64,000 nt of DNA, from contig JAIQFN010000006.1 in assembly GCA_020073265.1 (NCBI GenBank), forward strand, positions 62,001 through 126,000, read 5' to 3'. The stretch comes from Terriglobia bacterium. GTDB taxonomy: Bacteria; Acidobacteriota; Terriglobia; Bryobacterales; Bryobacteraceae. Below, piece after piece: positions 51,353 to 61,686 of this stretch (position 1 is the first letter of the stretch; every line of letters starts with the position of its first letter). The notes under the pieces were generated by a model. It was given only the letters and a program-made list of their open reading frames with translations. It did not search any database and was not told the DNA's origin. The position numbers and the translations under genes are program-made.

Positions 51353-52948
51353 ATGTCTGAGTCGATCTATCTTGTGGCGAGCGGCGACCTGCGCCTGTCC
51401 GCCAACCAGAAATGCTGGCCTGCTCAGGAGCACGTGGAACAGGCAGTCATCGCCGCCGTTCAACGCGAAGGCCGCCAGGTGGTCCGCGCGCATCCCTACA
51501 ATCCAGCGCTCCAGCACGGATTCATCGACAGCCAGCGCCACGGAATGGAGGCGTTTCGCAACATTCCAGCGGAAGCGCCGCTGTTGGTGGTGGAAGCGGT
51601 ATGGCAGTACAGCCATCATGTGCTGCATGGACTGTACAGCCATCGCGGCCCCATCCTGACGGTAGCCAACTGGAGCGGAGAATGGCCCGGGCTAGTCGGC
51701 ATGCTGAACCTCAATGGCTCGCTCACCAAGGCCGGGGTCCGCTACAGCACGCTGTGGAGCGCGGAGTTTACCGACGAGTTCTTTCTTCGCGGGCTGCGCC
51801 AGTGGCTGCGCGAAGGCCGGATCACGCACGACACCAGCCACGTCCACCCGCTCGCCGATTTCAAGCTGCCTGACGAATCTACCCGCATCGCGTCCGAGCT
51901 CGCCTCCGAGCTCAAGCGCGAGAAAGCCATCCTGGGCGTGTTCGACGAAGGCTGCATGGGGATGTACAACGCCATCATCCCCGACGAACTGCTGCACCCG
52001 GTTGGCGTGTTCAAGGAACGGCTGAGTCAATCGACGCTGTACGCGGCCATGCTCCAGGTTGGTGACGACGAAGCCCAGGGCGTGCGGCGCTGGCTGGATG
52101 CCAAGGGCATGCGGTTCCACACCGGCCGGAATCCGGAAACCGATCTTACCGACGAGCAGATCCTGGCGCAATGCAAGATGTACATCGCGGCGGTGCGCCT
52201 GGCCGACGAGTTCGGCTGCGATGCCATCGGCATCCAGTATCAGCAGGGTTTGAAGGATCTCACGCCGGCTTCGGACCTGGCCGAGGGGCTTTTGAACAAC
52301 GTCGATCGCCCGCCGGTTCGAGCCGCCGGCAACGGCCGAGTCCTGTTCGAGGGCGCCGCATTGCCGCACTTCAACGAAGTGGACGAGTGCGCCGGCCTGG
52401 ACGCGCTGGTCACTAACCGCGTCTGGCGGCGCCTGGGCTTCGATCCGGAAACCACGCTGCACGACGTCCGCTACGGCGAAGACTACCAGGGCCAGTTCGT
52501 CTGGGTTTTCGAGATTTCGGGCGCCGTGCCGCCGCAGCATTTCGCCGGCGGCTATCGCGGCGCGGTCAGCGAGCGCCAGCCTTCCATGTACTTCCGCTTG
52601 GGCGGCGGCACCATCAAGGGCAACAGCAAGCCCGGCGAGATCGTGTGGAGCCGCGTGTTCGTCGACAACGGTGCGCTCAAGGCCGATCTGGGCCGCGCCG
52701 GCGTAGTCGACCTGCCCGCTCAGGAAACCGAGCGGCGCTGGCAGATGACCACCCCGCAGTGGCCCATCATGAGCGCCGTCACCTATGGAGTCTCGCGCGA
52801 TCAGTTCATGGCCCGGCACAAAGCCAACCACATCCAGGTAGCCTATGCGCCGGACTCGGACGCCGCCAATCGCGCGCTGTTCGCGAAAGCCGCGGCTTTC
52901 CGCGACCTGGGACTCGAAGTCAGCATCTGCGGCAAGCTCTCCCGCTGA
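51353..52948 (+). CDS. fucose/arabinose isomerase-family protein
   Basis: A 531-residue protein of the L-fucose isomerase superfamily. Candidate metal ligands are in [14 protein letters not shown] (about 195-208), [12 protein letters not shown] (about 343) and [10 protein letters not shown] near the C-terminus, in the order Glu, Asp, His known for fucose and arabinose isomerases. The family interconverts aldoses and ketoses such as L-fucose/L-fuculose and D-arabinose/D-ribulose. Next to a ribulokinase and a GH172 enzyme, D-arabinose to D-ribulose is a reasonable prediction. The sequence is divergent from classical FucI, so substrate is not certain. Convergent with bioB, 47 bases between the stops. 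Confidence 0.75.
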   Translation: MSESIYLVASGDLRLSANQKCWPAQEHVEQAVIAAVQREGRQVVRAHPYNPALQHGFIDSQRHGMEAFRNIPAEAPLLVVEAVWQYSHHVLHGLYSHRGPILTVANWSGEWPGLVGMLNLNGSLTKAGVRYSTLWSAEFTDEFFLRGLRQWLREGRITHDTSHVHPLADFKLPDESTRIASELASELKREKAILGVFDEGCMGMYNAIIPDELLHPVGVFKERLSQSTLYAAMLQVGDDEAQGVRRWLDAKGMRFHTGRNPETDLTDEQILAQCKMYIAAVRLADEFGCDAIGIQYQQGLKDLTPASDLAEGLLNNVDRPPVRAAGNGRVLFEGAALPHFNEVDECAGLDALVTNRVWRRLGFDPETTLHDVRYGEDYQGQFVWVFEISGAVPPQHFAGGYRGAVSERQPSMYFRLGGGTIKGNSKPGEIVWSRVFVDNGALKADLGRAGVVDLPAQETERRWQMTTPQWPIMSAVTYGVSRDQFMARHKANHIQVAYAPDSDAANRALFAKAAAFRDLGLEVSICGKLSR

Positions 52949-52995
52949 AGCCGGGAAGTCCGAAAGCGGCGCTGAAGGGACTGAGCGAAGTAAGC

Positions 52996-53928
52996 CTAGA
53001 CTTCTGCTCGAAGCGCCGCCAGCACGGCGGAGTCCGCGGCCGCGCTGGAGTTGGGCGTGGTGAGCAGCTTGTCGCCGATAAAGATGGAATTGGCGCCGGC
53101 GAAGAATGCGAGCAGTTGCGCCTCCCTGGATAAACTGAGGCGGCCGGCCGCCAGCCGCACCCTCGATTTCGGCATGAGAATGCGCGCCACCGCGATGGTG
53201 CGAACCAGGTCGACCGAATCCACCTTCGGTGCGTTTTCGAGCGGCGTGCCTTTGATCGGCACTAAGAGGTTAATGGGAACCGACTCCGGCTGCGGATCGA
53301 GCGATGCCAGCTCGTCCAGCAACTGGCAGCGATCTTCCGCCGTTTCCCCCATCCCGAGGATGCCGCCGCAGCACAACGTCAGACCGGCCTGGCGCGCAAA
53401 GCGGAGGGTTTCGAGGCGATCGTCATAGGTTCGCGTTGTGATGATCCGCGGATAAAACTTCCGGCTGGTGTCGAGATTGTGATTGTAGGCGTCCAGGCCC
53501 GCCTCCTTCAAGCGCTCGGCTTGCGCCAGCGTCAGCATACCGAGTGTGACGCACGCTTCGAGCCCGAGCGCCTTCACTTCGCGAACCATTTCCAGGACGC
53601 GCTCGAACTGTTCTCCTTCGGGGGCCTGTCGCCACGCCGCTCCCATACAGAATCTCTGCGCGCCGCGTTCGGCGGCGGCCCGGGCGGCGGCGCGGACCTG
53701 TTCCACCGACACCAGCGGATCGCGCTTCAGTCCGGGTTCGTAGTGCGCCGACTGGCCGCAATAGGCGCAGTCCTCCGGGCACCCTCCGGTCTTGATGGAG
53801 AGCAGCACGCAGCGCTGGATGTCGTCGGTCGCGTGATGCAGCCGATGGACGGAATGCGCCTGATACAGAAGATCGAAGAAAGGCAGGTTGTAGAGATCGG
53901 ATGACGGCACAAGATCTGATGGTATCAA
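52996..53928 (-). CDS. bioB: biotin synthase
   Basis: A 310-residue radical-SAM enzyme that inserts sulfur into dethiobiotin. The SAM-cluster motif is [11 protein letters not shown] near residue 50; other BioB hallmarks are [67 protein letters not shown] and [16 protein letters not shown], which includes the arginine that binds the [2Fe-2S] cluster. The TTG start at 53928 has GGAGG 6 bases upstream and overlaps the RND stop (TTGA); a GTG at 53910 is a weaker alternative. Coupling to an efflux operon is unusual. No other bio genes are in the window. Confidence 0.95.
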   Translation of the reverse strand: MIPSDLVPSSDLYNLPFFDLLYQAHSVHRLHHATDDIQRCVLLSIKTGGCPEDCAYCGQSAHYEPGLKRDPLVSVEQVRAAARAAAERGAQRFCMGAAWRQAPEGEQFERVLEMVREVKALGLEACVTLGMLTLAQAERLKEAGLDAYNHNLDTSRKFYPRIITTRTYDDRLETLRFARQAGLTLCCGGILGMGETAEDRCQLLDELASLDPQPESVPINLLVPIKGTPLENAPKVDSVDLVRTIAVARILMPKSRVRLAAGRLSLSREAQLLAFFAGANSIFIGDKLLTTPNSSAAADSAVLAALRAEV

Positions 53929-56900
53929 CTGCGGCCTCCGGTGTAGAACCGAACGGCCGGCGTCACCACCAACGAGAGAATCATCGAAGCCAGAATTCCG
54001 CCGATCACCGCGATCGCCAGAGGTTGCAGCATTTGAGAACCGGCGCCGATGGCGAGCGCCAGAGGAAGCATGCCGGCCACGGTGGCGAGCGCGGTCATCA
54101 TGATGGGGCGCAAGCGGCGCTCGCCCGCGCGGATCATGCTCTCTTCGGCGGGAATGCCCGCGGCCCGGAATTTCTGGTCCGCGTCCAGCAGCAGGATGCC
54201 GTTCTTGGCCACGATGCCGATCACCATGATCAGCCCCATGAAGGACGACAGGTTGAACGTGGTTCCGGTGATCAGCAGCGCCAGAAAAACGCCCGAGGTG
54301 GACAGCAGCGCCGACGATAACACCGCGATCGGCGCGGCGAAGCTGCCGAATTCGAACAACAGAACCACGAAGACCAGCACGACGGCCAGCGCCAGAACAA
54401 ACGCCAGGTCGCGGAAAGATTTCTGCTGTTCTTCATACTGGCCGCCGTACTGGACCCGGATGCTGGGCGGCAGGTTCATATCCGCGACAGCCTTTTGGAC
54501 CTTGGCCATTCCGTCGCCGAGGTTGACACCCTCGAACCGCGCGGTCACGTTGACGCTGCGCTGCAGGTTCTCGCGGCGGATTTCGGTCTGGCCGGGGATC
54601 TCCATCAACGTGGCCAGCGAGCCGATGGTGGCGGTCTTCCCGGTTCCGCTGACCAGCAGGGTGTTGCGGATGGCGTCGAGCGATGTGCGCGTGGAAGGCG
54701 GGAAGCGCACGCGAATGGTGTAGGAACGATCGTTGAGAACCACTGGCGCCGACGCCGGCTCGCCCTGCAGCATCGCGCTCGCGTCCAGCTCCACTTCCTG
54801 CGGCGTGAATCCGGATCGCGCCGTCACGGCCGGGTCCACATTGAACATCATGGCGGTGCCGCTGATGGTGTTCTCAATGCCGTTGAGGACATCCACCACG
54901 CCGGGAATCTTCTTGATGCCGTCGCCGACGCGCGGAGCCCACTGCTTCAACACATCGGGGTCCTGGGCGAACAGTTTGATGACTACCGGCTCGGGCGCGC
55001 TGGTGAGATCGCCGATCATGTCCTGCAGGAGCTGCGGGAATTCCACGTCCAGAACGGGTTCAGCCTCGCGGACCTTGGCGCGCACATCGGCGATCACCTC
55101 GTCGCCGGAACGCTTGCGGTCGCGTTTCAGCTTGACGGTGAAATCGCCCCGGTTGGCTTCCGTAACGGCGGCCAGGCCAAGTTGCAGCCCGGTGCGGCGC
55201 GTGGTGGTCTCTACTTCCGGAGTATCGCGCAGGATCTGCTCCACATGACTCAGGACGCGGTTAGCTTCTCTGAGCGACGAACCGGCTGGCATGAGGTAGT
55301 CGAGGATGAAGCCGCCCTCGTCCATGGCCGGCAAGAGATCGGAACCGGTGCGCGTGTAACAGAGGTACGAGGCGCCGACTAGCAGGATGGTGAAGAGCCC
55401 CAGCACCAGCGGATTCTCCAGCGTGAAGCGTAGCGCGTGTTCGTAGGCGCGCATCAGCCAGCCAGGTACTGTTTCGTGCCGCCTCGGCTCCGTCCCGCTG
55501 CGCCGGTGGCGGAGGAAATAGTGGCTGAGCGTCGGAGTCCACGTGAGGGCCAGCGCGAGTGAGGTGAGCAAGGCCATCCCCACCGTGACGGCCAGCGCGC
55601 GAAAGAAGACGCCCGTGACGCCGGTGATGGAGATGAGCGGCAGGAAAACGACGATCGGCGTTATGGTGGACCCCACCAGCGGCACGCGGATTTCGCGGAT
55701 CGCGCTGCGGATGGCCTGCGCCCGCGATTGGCCCGAATCGCGATGCATGACGATGTTCTCCACCACCACGATGGCGTCATCGATCACCAGACCGACGGCC
55801 GCGGCCAGCCCGCCCAGCGTCATGAGATTGAAGGTTTCATTCATGAGCCGCAGCGCTGCGAACGTCACCGCGATGGTGGCGGGAATCACCAGGCCGGCCA
55901 CCAGCGACGTGCCCCAATCGCGCAAGAACAACACCATGATGAACGAAGCCAGGATCAAGCCGAGTAGAATGGCGTCGCGAACGCTCCTGACCGAGTCGGT
56001 CACGATCTCCGACTGATCGTAGAACGGGTGAAGCTCGACGCCCGGAGGCAGATCCTTCTTGATGCGCTCGATTTCCGCATGCACCGCGTTGGCCACCTCG
56101 ATGGTGTTGCTGTCGGGCTGCCGGTAAACACTGAGCAACACCGAGGGCTTTCCGTTGGCCGTGACCACGGTGTAGACGGGCATCACCGAATTGTTCACGG
56201 CGGCCACGTCGGCGATTCGCAGAGGCGCACCGGCCGGCGTGGTCTTGATGATGATGTTCCCGATATCGCCGGTGGTTCGCGCCTGGCCGCTCATCAGGCT
56301 GAGCACCAGTTGGTGGTTGGTTTCGATCAGTCCCGGCGAATCGATCATGTTGCTGCGATTGATGGCGTCGAGAATATTGGGAATGGTGACGCCCGCCTGG
56401 ATCAGCTTGGCAGGCTCAGGCTCGACTTCGAATTCGGGGACCTGCCCGCCCTGTACGACGATCGAAGAAACGCCGGCCTGCCGATTCATGCGCGGCTTCA
56501 GCTCGTAGTTCGCCAGCTCCCAGAGATTGGTCTGCGGGATCTTGCCGGAAGTCAGGCTGTAGCCCATGATGGGGAACGCCGAGAAGGTCAGGCGATTGGC
56601 AGTGACCTTCGCGATGGGCGGCAACGTCGGCTGGACTCGCGCCAGCGCGGCGTTCACCAGCTCCAGCGTTCTGAACATGTCCACGTCCCAGGAAAAGAAC
56701 AAGTCGATCTCCGCCGTGCCGCGGCTGGTAACCGACCACAGGTGATCCAGACCCTGCACGGTGTTGATAGCTTCCTCGAGAGGCTTGGTCACCTGAACCA
56801 TCATCTGGTCGATCGGAAAAACGCCGGCGTCCGCCCCGATGACGATGCGCGGGAAGTCCGTGTTCGGAAAAACCGCGACCGGAATCGCGAGAGCCAGGTA

Positions 56901-57017
56901 GATTCCGACCGCCACCAGCGTCAGAATGACGAAAACGATCGGTTTGCCGTGGCGGGCCGTCCAGTGCGGTGTGTCATCAGCTTCCGGCGGAGCTGGAGGT
57001 GTTGGAAGGTCGCTCAT
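53925..57017 (-). CDS. RND efflux permease (AcrB/CzcA superfamily)
   Basis: A 1030-residue inner-membrane transporter with the RND topology: TM1 near 28-47 ([21 protein letters not shown]), a large periplasmic loop, six central TM segments, a second large loop and a C-terminal TM group. TM4 has [14 protein letters not shown] with paired aspartates of the proton relay, and the C-terminal half has [20 protein letters not shown]. It is closest in pattern to HAE-type multidrug/solvent pumps; metal export is possible but no Met-rich periplasmic sites stand out. It overlaps the adaptor gene and bioB by four bases each, forming a TolC-adaptor-RND operon. Confidence 0.92.
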   Translation of the reverse strand: MSDLPTPPAPPEADDTPHWTARHGKPIVFVILTLVAVGIYLALAIPVAVFPNTDFPRIVIGADAGVFPIDQMMVQVTKPLEEAINTVQGLDHLWSVTSRGTAEIDLFFSWDVDMFRTLELVNAALARVQPTLPPIAKVTANRLTFSAFPIMGYSLTSGKIPQTNLWELANYELKPRMNRQAGVSSIVVQGGQVPEFEVEPEPAKLIQAGVTIPNILDAINRSNMIDSPGLIETNHQLVLSLMSGQARTTGDIGNIIIKTTPAGAPLRIADVAAVNNSVMPVYTVVTANGKPSVLLSVYRQPDSNTIEVANAVHAEIERIKKDLPPGVELHPFYDQSEIVTDSVRSVRDAILLGLILASFIMVLFLRDWGTSLVAGLVIPATIAVTFAALRLMNETFNLMTLGGLAAAVGLVIDDAIVVVENIVMHRDSGQSRAQAIRSAIREIRVPLVGSTITPIVVFLPLISITGVTGVFFRALAVTVGMALLTSLALALTWTPTLSHYFLRHRRSGTEPRRHETVPGWLMRAYEHALRFTLENPLVLGLFTILLVGASYLCYTRTGSDLLPAMDEGGFILDYLMPAGSSLREANRVLSHVEQILRDTPEVETTTRRTGLQLGLAAVTEANRGDFTVKLKRDRKRSGDEVIADVRAKVREAEPVLDVEFPQLLQDMIGDLTSAPEPVVIKLFAQDPDVLKQWAPRVGDGIKKIPGVVDVLNGIENTISGTAMMFNVDPAVTARSGFTPQEVELDASAMLQGEPASAPVVLNDRSYTIRVRFPPSTRTSLDAIRNTLLVSGTGKTATIGSLATLMEIPGQTEIRRENLQRSVNVTARFEGVNLGDGMAKVQKAVADMNLPPSIRVQYGGQYEEQQKSFRDLAFVLALAVVLVFVVLLFEFGSFAAPIAVLSSALLSTSGVFLALLITGTTFNLSSFMGLIMVIGIVAKNGILLLDADQKFRAAGIPAEESMIRAGERRLRPIMMTALATVAGMLPLALAIGAGSQMLQPLAIAVIGGILASMILSLVVTPAVRFYTGGRS

Positions 57018-58309
57018 TTTTCCTTGCCCGCGGGCGCGCCCTTCTCGTCACTCTTGTCCTCGTCCGGGCTCTCTTTGGCGGCGGCCGGGATCACTTTCAC
57101 TTTGGCTTTGTCGTCCACGCCCAGGCCGCCCACCACCACCACTTGCTCACCGGGAGCGACGCCGCTCGCGATCTGCACCTGATCGCCCTCGCGCACTCCC
57201 AGCTTGACCGCCTTCTTGTGAGCGATCGAGTCGGGCGTGACGGTCAGGACCGCGGTGCCTCCTTCGTCGCCGGGCAGAATGGCTGCGGCCGGCACCACGG
57301 TTGCGTCCTTCAACTCCTCCGTGACAATGGCCGCGTGCACGCTGGTTCCCGGCTTCAAGCGTTCGCCCGGGTTGTTGATCTCGACCCACACTTGAACCGT
57401 GGTGGTGTTGGCGTCGGTGGCGGGGCTCACTACCGTCACCTTGCCGTTCAGCTCTTCCCCTTTGTCGGCCTGCGTGACGAGCGCCGATTGCCCGACTTTC
57501 ACCAGTGTCGCCTCGGCCTGCGGAACATTCAGGCGCGCCACCACGCGCGAAAGATCCATCACGGTCAGCAGCGGCGCACCCGGGCTGGCCATCTCGCCCG
57601 CATACAGCGGCCGGTCCGCGATCACTCCGCTGATCGGGCTGACGATTCGCGAATAGGCGACCTGAGCCTCCTGGGATTGATAGTGCGCCTTGGCGGCCTC
57701 CACCTGCGCGGCGGCGCCCTTGAGCTGTTCCTCTTTCGAGACGGACTGCAGCGTTCTCAAGTGCTCGGCGGCGGCCTGAAACTGGTTGGCGGCCTGCGCG
57801 TATGCGAGCTGGGATTCGTCAACCTGGCGGCCCGGCAGCGCCCCTTCCTTGAACAACTGCTGGCGGCTGTCCAATACTTTCCTGGCGGCGTCGCGAGCTT
57901 CACGGGCGGCATCCAAATCGGTTTGCGCCTTCACCACAGCGTCGGGAACGGCTGCGCCCTGGATCGAGCGGAGATTGGATTCGGCTTGATCCACCGCGCC
58001 TTTGCTCTCGGCGACCGCCGCCACCAGGTCGCGGTTCTCCAACACCGCCAGAAGCTGGCCCTGTTTGACGTGGTCGCCGCGGTTCACGTAAAACCTCTGC
58101 ACCGGCGCCGCGATTTTGGGCATCACACTGGCCTGGTCCTCGGGGAACAGAACTCCATCTCCGCCGACGATGTGGCGGATGGTGGCCTGTGTCACCGCGG
58201 CAACCTGGACCGGCGCGGGCGCCGCAGTCTCCACTTCTTCTTTCGGCTTGGTGCAGGCCGCGACAAAGAGCAGGGGAACCACCAGCAGGCAGATCTTTCC
58301 GCGCAGCAC
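57014..58309 (-). CDS. RND periplasmic adaptor lipoprotein (MFP/HlyD family)
   Basis: A 431-residue adaptor with a lipobox (LLFVAAC, so a lipoprotein), then a barrel-sandwich/lipoyl half-motif (ASVMPKIAAPVQRFYVNRGDHVKQGQLLAVLENRDL), a long coiled-coil hairpin (about 95-215, KGAVDQAESNLRSIQ, RDAARKVLDSRQQLFKEG), the second lipoyl half (YSRIVSPISGVIADRPLYAGEMASPGAPLLTV) and a beta-barrel domain. The C-terminal tail is Lys/Asp/Glu-rich. The GTG at 58309 has GGGAG 8 bases upstream and directly follows the TolC-like stop. It would bridge the pump and the outer-membrane channel. Confidence 0.92.
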   Translation of the reverse strand: MLRGKICLLVVPLLFVAACTKPKEEVETAAPAPVQVAAVTQATIRHIVGGDGVLFPEDQASVMPKIAAPVQRFYVNRGDHVKQGQLLAVLENRDLVAAVAESKGAVDQAESNLRSIQGAAVPDAVVKAQTDLDAAREARDAARKVLDSRQQLFKEGALPGRQVDESQLAYAQAANQFQAAAEHLRTLQSVSKEEQLKGAAAQVEAAKAHYQSQEAQVAYSRIVSPISGVIADRPLYAGEMASPGAPLLTVMDLSRVVARLNVPQAEATLVKVGQSALVTQADKGEELNGKVTVVSPATDANTTTVQVWVEINNPGERLKPGTSVHAAIVTEELKDATVVPAAAILPGDEGGTAVLTVTPDSIAHKKAVKLGVREGDQVQIASGVAPGEQVVVVGGLGVDDKAKVKVIPAAAKESPDEDKSDEKGAPAGKEK

Positions 58310-59671
58310 TTAGAAGGCTCCCGTGAGCGTCTGGAGATTGGCGAGCGCCAGGCGATAGCGGACCATTCCGTCATCATACGCGTTGCGCGCCTGCGTCAAG
58401 GTGGTTTGAGCATCCACCAGCTCCAGTACGGTAGCCTCTCCGGCCTGATAACGCAAGGTGTTCAGGCGCAAGCTTTCGGAAGCGAGATCGGCCGCGGCGC
58501 GAAGCGAGTCAACCTGCTCGCGAGCCGCCTGCGCTTCAGCGTAGGACGAGCGAAGATTCTTCACCAACGCTCGTTGTGCCGCGGTCAATTCAACGCTGGC
58601 TTGCTGCTGTTTGATCTGCGCCTGCCGGACCTTGCTGCGGCGCGTACCCCAGTCCCACAGCGGCAGGTTCAGACTGGCGGTGACAAAGTAGCCGAGGTTG
58701 GGCAGGGGACCAAGCTCCTTGTCGGCGGCGACGGTGCTGTGCAGCGCGAAGGCGTTGGCTTCGATGCCGTAGTCGAAATCCACGGCGATGGTGGGTAGGA
58801 AACTCTGGCGAGCGATCGAAACATCCAGCTTGGAGCCGCGCAGCGTTTCCATCGCCACGCGCAGGCTGGGATTCTCCCGCTCCGCCATGGTCTGAACATC
58901 GGCCAGCGGAGGAAGGGCGGGTGCCAGATTCAAATCGTCCACGACCGCGAAGTTCTCGTTGAAGTCGGGGAACAGCAGCACCGCCAGATCCAGCCGGGTG
59001 CTCTCCATCGCCAGCTTCGATTCCCGGAAGGCCTGCTGCTGCGCATTGAACTGCAACTGAAACTTGACGACGTCGCTATGCGCCACCTCGCGCCCGCGTT
59101 CCAGGCTCTGGCTGATATCCAGGGAACGCTGAGCCTGATCGAGAGCCTGCTGGGCGGTGGCGTACTTGCGCTCGGCCACGATCAGCGCGTAGTAGGCGCG
59201 CGTAACGGTAGCCGCCAATCCTCGCCGCGTGATTTCCGCCTTGGCTCGAGCCACAGCCTCGGCGGCGGCGGCGCGCTCGATACCAGTCCTGGTGAACGTG
59301 GCCGCCGTCAGATCCTGGTGGAGCACGGCCCAATCGCGGTAGACGTGCACGCCATCGTTGGTGATGAACCTTCCAGAGGGATTCTGTCCATTGCCTTGTG
59401 TGCCGAGATAGTCTGACCTTGCGCCCAGCGTCGGAAGGAGCGCCGCCTTCGCCTGCATGCGATCCTCCCCGGCGACGGAGGCATCGGCCACCGCAGCCAG
59501 AAATTGCGGATCGTTCTTCTGCGCCCGCTCCAGCGCATCCTTCAGCGTGAGGGTCAACGGCCCCGATTGGGCGGCGCCCGCGGGCTGCGGCTGTGCGAAA
59601 CCGGGCGCCAGCAACGCCGGGAAAACCAATATCGTTCCGAGCAAAAGCGACTTGCGATCCATGGACATCAT
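58310..59671 (-). CDS. TolC-like outer-membrane efflux protein
   Basis: A 453-residue outer-membrane factor with a signal peptide (MDRKSLLLGTILVFPALLAPGFA) and the duplicated helical pattern of TolC-family trimers: LTLKDALERAQKNDPQFLAAVADA, AQQALDQAQRSLDISQSLERGREVAHSDV in the first repeat and LPLWDWGTRRSKVRQAQIKQQQASVELTAAQR, LRLNTLRYQAGEATVLELVDAQTTLTQARNAY in the second. ATG codons at 59671, 59668 and 59662 are all possible starts. First gene of the TolC-adaptor-RND-bioB operon; 73 bases separate it from the upstream membrane protein gene. Confidence 0.92.
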   Translation of the reverse strand: MMSMDRKSLLLGTILVFPALLAPGFAQPQPAGAAQSGPLTLTLKDALERAQKNDPQFLAAVADASVAGEDRMQAKAALLPTLGARSDYLGTQGNGQNPSGRFITNDGVHVYRDWAVLHQDLTAATFTRTGIERAAAAEAVARAKAEITRRGLAATVTRAYYALIVAERKYATAQQALDQAQRSLDISQSLERGREVAHSDVVKFQLQFNAQQQAFRESKLAMESTRLDLAVLLFPDFNENFAVVDDLNLAPALPPLADVQTMAERENPSLRVAMETLRGSKLDVSIARQSFLPTIAVDFDYGIEANAFALHSTVAADKELGPLPNLGYFVTASLNLPLWDWGTRRSKVRQAQIKQQQASVELTAAQRALVKNLRSSYAEAQAAREQVDSLRAAADLASESLRLNTLRYQAGEATVLELVDAQTTLTQARNAYDDGMVRYRLALANLQTLTGAF

Positions 59672-59744
59672 CTTGTCAGTAGACCCTACCAGTTCAACCT
59701 TAAAGTTGGCTTAAATTGCTCGACGTTTTGTGCGGCGGAGCGCG

Positions 59745-60440
59745 TTAGAGATGGTGGAAAGGCGCCTGGGCCTCTTCGCGCGAGGTCTGGCGTTCCAGGG
59801 ACCGGCTCACCAGGTCCTTCGATCCCAGCCCCACGGCCAGCGCCAGCGCCAGCACGATGCCCCCAAACAGGATGCCGAAAGCCAGCTCGACGATCCCGCC
59901 GCCAATGCCCAGATGCTCCAGCGCCATCGCGGCGGTCAGCACCAGGACCAGCCACTTGACCCCCACGCTCAACAGGCGCGCGTATTGCACGTTCATGTTT
60001 ACCGCGCCGATCAGGACGCCGCGAGCCAGGAAGCGCGCCACTACCGTGCCGATCACCAGCAACAGGATGGCGGCCAGCAGGTTCGGCAGATAGGCGAAGA
60101 GCCGCATCACCAATCGCGAGGTCAGCGTGGCGTCGAAGGCGGCGATGCCGATCAGGAATCCCACCAGAATGATGACCCAGGAGACGAATCGCACCACCAG
60201 CACGGTGGGGCTCTTGGAGGGCGAGAGTTCGGTTAGACCGGCCAAGCCCCAGTTCGCTGCCTTGCCGTCGAAATCGATGCCGCGCAGCGAACGCCGCAGC
60301 ACGAATCCCAGGATTCCGGCCACCAGAATTGAAATCAGCAGCGCCACGGCCAGCGCGACAAATCCGGGCAACAGATTCGCGGCCCCGCTGACGATGCGGT
60401 CCGCGGATTCGTTCAGAGCCTGCTCGATTTGGTTCCACAT
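59745..60440 (-). CDS. TM-helix protein related to mechanosensitive channels
   Basis: A 231-residue membrane protein with about five hydrophobic segments (for example LLPGFVALAVALLISILVAGILGFVL, FVSWVIILVGFLIGIAAF, LLAAILLLVIGTVVARFLA, GILFGGIVLALALAVGLGSKDL). The last segment resembles the pore-lining TM of MscS-like proteins and the family often called conserved TM helix. The cytoplasmic beta domain of full MscS is absent. It lies 22 bases after the glycosyltransferase gene and may be co-transcribed with the trehalose/osmolyte genes, fitting a role in osmotic adjustment, though this is inference. Confidence 0.75.
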   Translation of the reverse strand: MWNQIEQALNESADRIVSGAANLLPGFVALAVALLISILVAGILGFVLRRSLRGIDFDGKAANWGLAGLTELSPSKSPTVLVVRFVSWVIILVGFLIGIAAFDATLTSRLVMRLFAYLPNLLAAILLLVIGTVVARFLARGVLIGAVNMNVQYARLLSVGVKWLVLVLTAAMALEHLGIGGGIVELAFGILFGGIVLALALAVGLGSKDLVSRSLERQTSREEAQAPFHHL

Positions 60441-60462
60441 AGTTCACTCCTTTCGCCGACCG

Positions 60463-61686
60463 TTACGGATTGAAACGGTCCGGCCATCTCCAGCGCGACA
60501 CCAAGTAAGGCTTCTGCGCTTCAAACGCCAAGCACAGCCGTTCCAGACGAGCCTCCACCTGGCGCGGTCCCGCGTCTTGCACTTCCAGCGCGAAGGAAGC
60601 CACCCAAGCCAGATACGCCGGCGTCATGGCCCGGAGCAGATGGTCGCGATTCATCACCCGCTGCCGGTACCCGAGCGCGAAATCGTACACCAGGCGCACC
60701 CATACGTCGTCCGGCAAGCGGAACTGGTCCGGCGGGATTTTCGCCAGCTTCCTAAGCTCCATCAAAGTGGCGGGCGACAGAACCGCCGCCCAGATCTCCA
60801 TCAAATCGCGGCAGCCCAGATGAAACGCATCGATCATTTTTCGAACATCGACCGCCGGGCTCTCTTCGGGCGCCGCTTCGAGCTGGCCGAACGTGCGAAC
60901 TGCCTGCGAGCCGCGCGATCGCTGCCAGAACATCACGTTGCGGTCCAGGTCTTGAAACAGAGACCCGAGCACGCTGGCGAGGACGGCACTCAAGTCCGCG
61001 GTGTCCTTGGGCGGCGGAGCGAGACCGAGACTTACCTGGCACACCTGAAGTCCCGCGCAAACCGCGTTGACCGTCATCCAGGACAGCGGGACCGGCCGAG
61101 AGGACGCTGGTTGGAGACACCAGCCCACCAGCCGGGCGGAGCAGGCCAGGTCTTGCGCCATCGGATAGTGGACGCGTTTGCCGTACAGAGCGCGCGTCAG
61201 CGGATAGACCGCGGCGCTGTTGATGAGGCCGTCGAATTTGCGCCGGGCGTAATACGGCACCGCCAGATCGAAGCCCTGGTTCAGAACCGGTTCCAGCAGA
61301 GCGCGCAGAGCGGCCGGCGTGGAGGAATCTATGTCAGAGTTCAGCACGGCGCAAGACCGCGTTCCGAGCTTCTGGCCGATCAGGAACACCGAGCGAAGAT
61401 CGTCCGGCTGGACCCGGCCGTCGCGCCGTTCCACGGGAACAAAAGGATAAGGGAGAAGCTGGACTCGAGCGTCCGGCGCGGACTCATCGCCGTTGCGGTT
61501 GACTCCCGGGATCGCCGCCGGCGGATAGACCAAGACTGTCTTGGGAAAAGCCGAGCGCAACCCGGACGCCACCGTTTCCAGAGACTCGCCGCTGGCACAA
61601 GCCGGCAGGCCGATGAGCAGGTCCGCGGCGCCGATGCTCTCGACGCGCTCCCGGGCTTCCGCCGCGATGCTGTCCAGTTCGGCCAT
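60463..61686 (-). CDS. glycosyltransferase, possibly glucosylglycerate-type (GT81-like)
   Basis: A 407-residue soluble protein. The N-terminal GT-A-like fold shows IGLPACASGESLETVASGLRSAFPKTVLVYPP, a DxD-like motif NSDIDSS near residue 135, LLEPVLNQGFDLAVPYYARRKFDG and PMAQDLACSARL, in the order seen for mycobacterial GpgS and bacterial glucosylglycerate synthases. A helical C-terminal domain follows. The ATG at 61686 shares one base with the TreS stop (TAATG), indicating coupled translation with trehalose synthase/maltokinase. A compatible-solute role is likely; the exact product is uncertain, and other GT-A transferases cannot be excluded. Confidence 0.6.
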   Translation of the reverse strand: MAELDSIAAEARERVESIGAADLLIGLPACASGESLETVASGLRSAFPKTVLVYPPAAIPGVNRNGDESAPDARVQLLPYPFVPVERRDGRVQPDDLRSVFLIGQKLGTRSCAVLNSDIDSSTPAALRALLEPVLNQGFDLAVPYYARRKFDGLINSAAVYPLTRALYGKRVHYPMAQDLACSARLVGWCLQPASSRPVPLSWMTVNAVCAGLQVCQVSLGLAPPPKDTADLSAVLASVLGSLFQDLDRNVMFWQRSRGSQAVRTFGQLEAAPEESPAVDVRKMIDAFHLGCRDLMEIWAAVLSPATLMELRKLAKIPPDQFRLPDDVWVRLVYDFALGYRQRVMNRDHLLRAMTPAYLAWVASFALEVQDAGPRQVEARLERLCLAFEAQKPYLVSRWRWPDRFNP

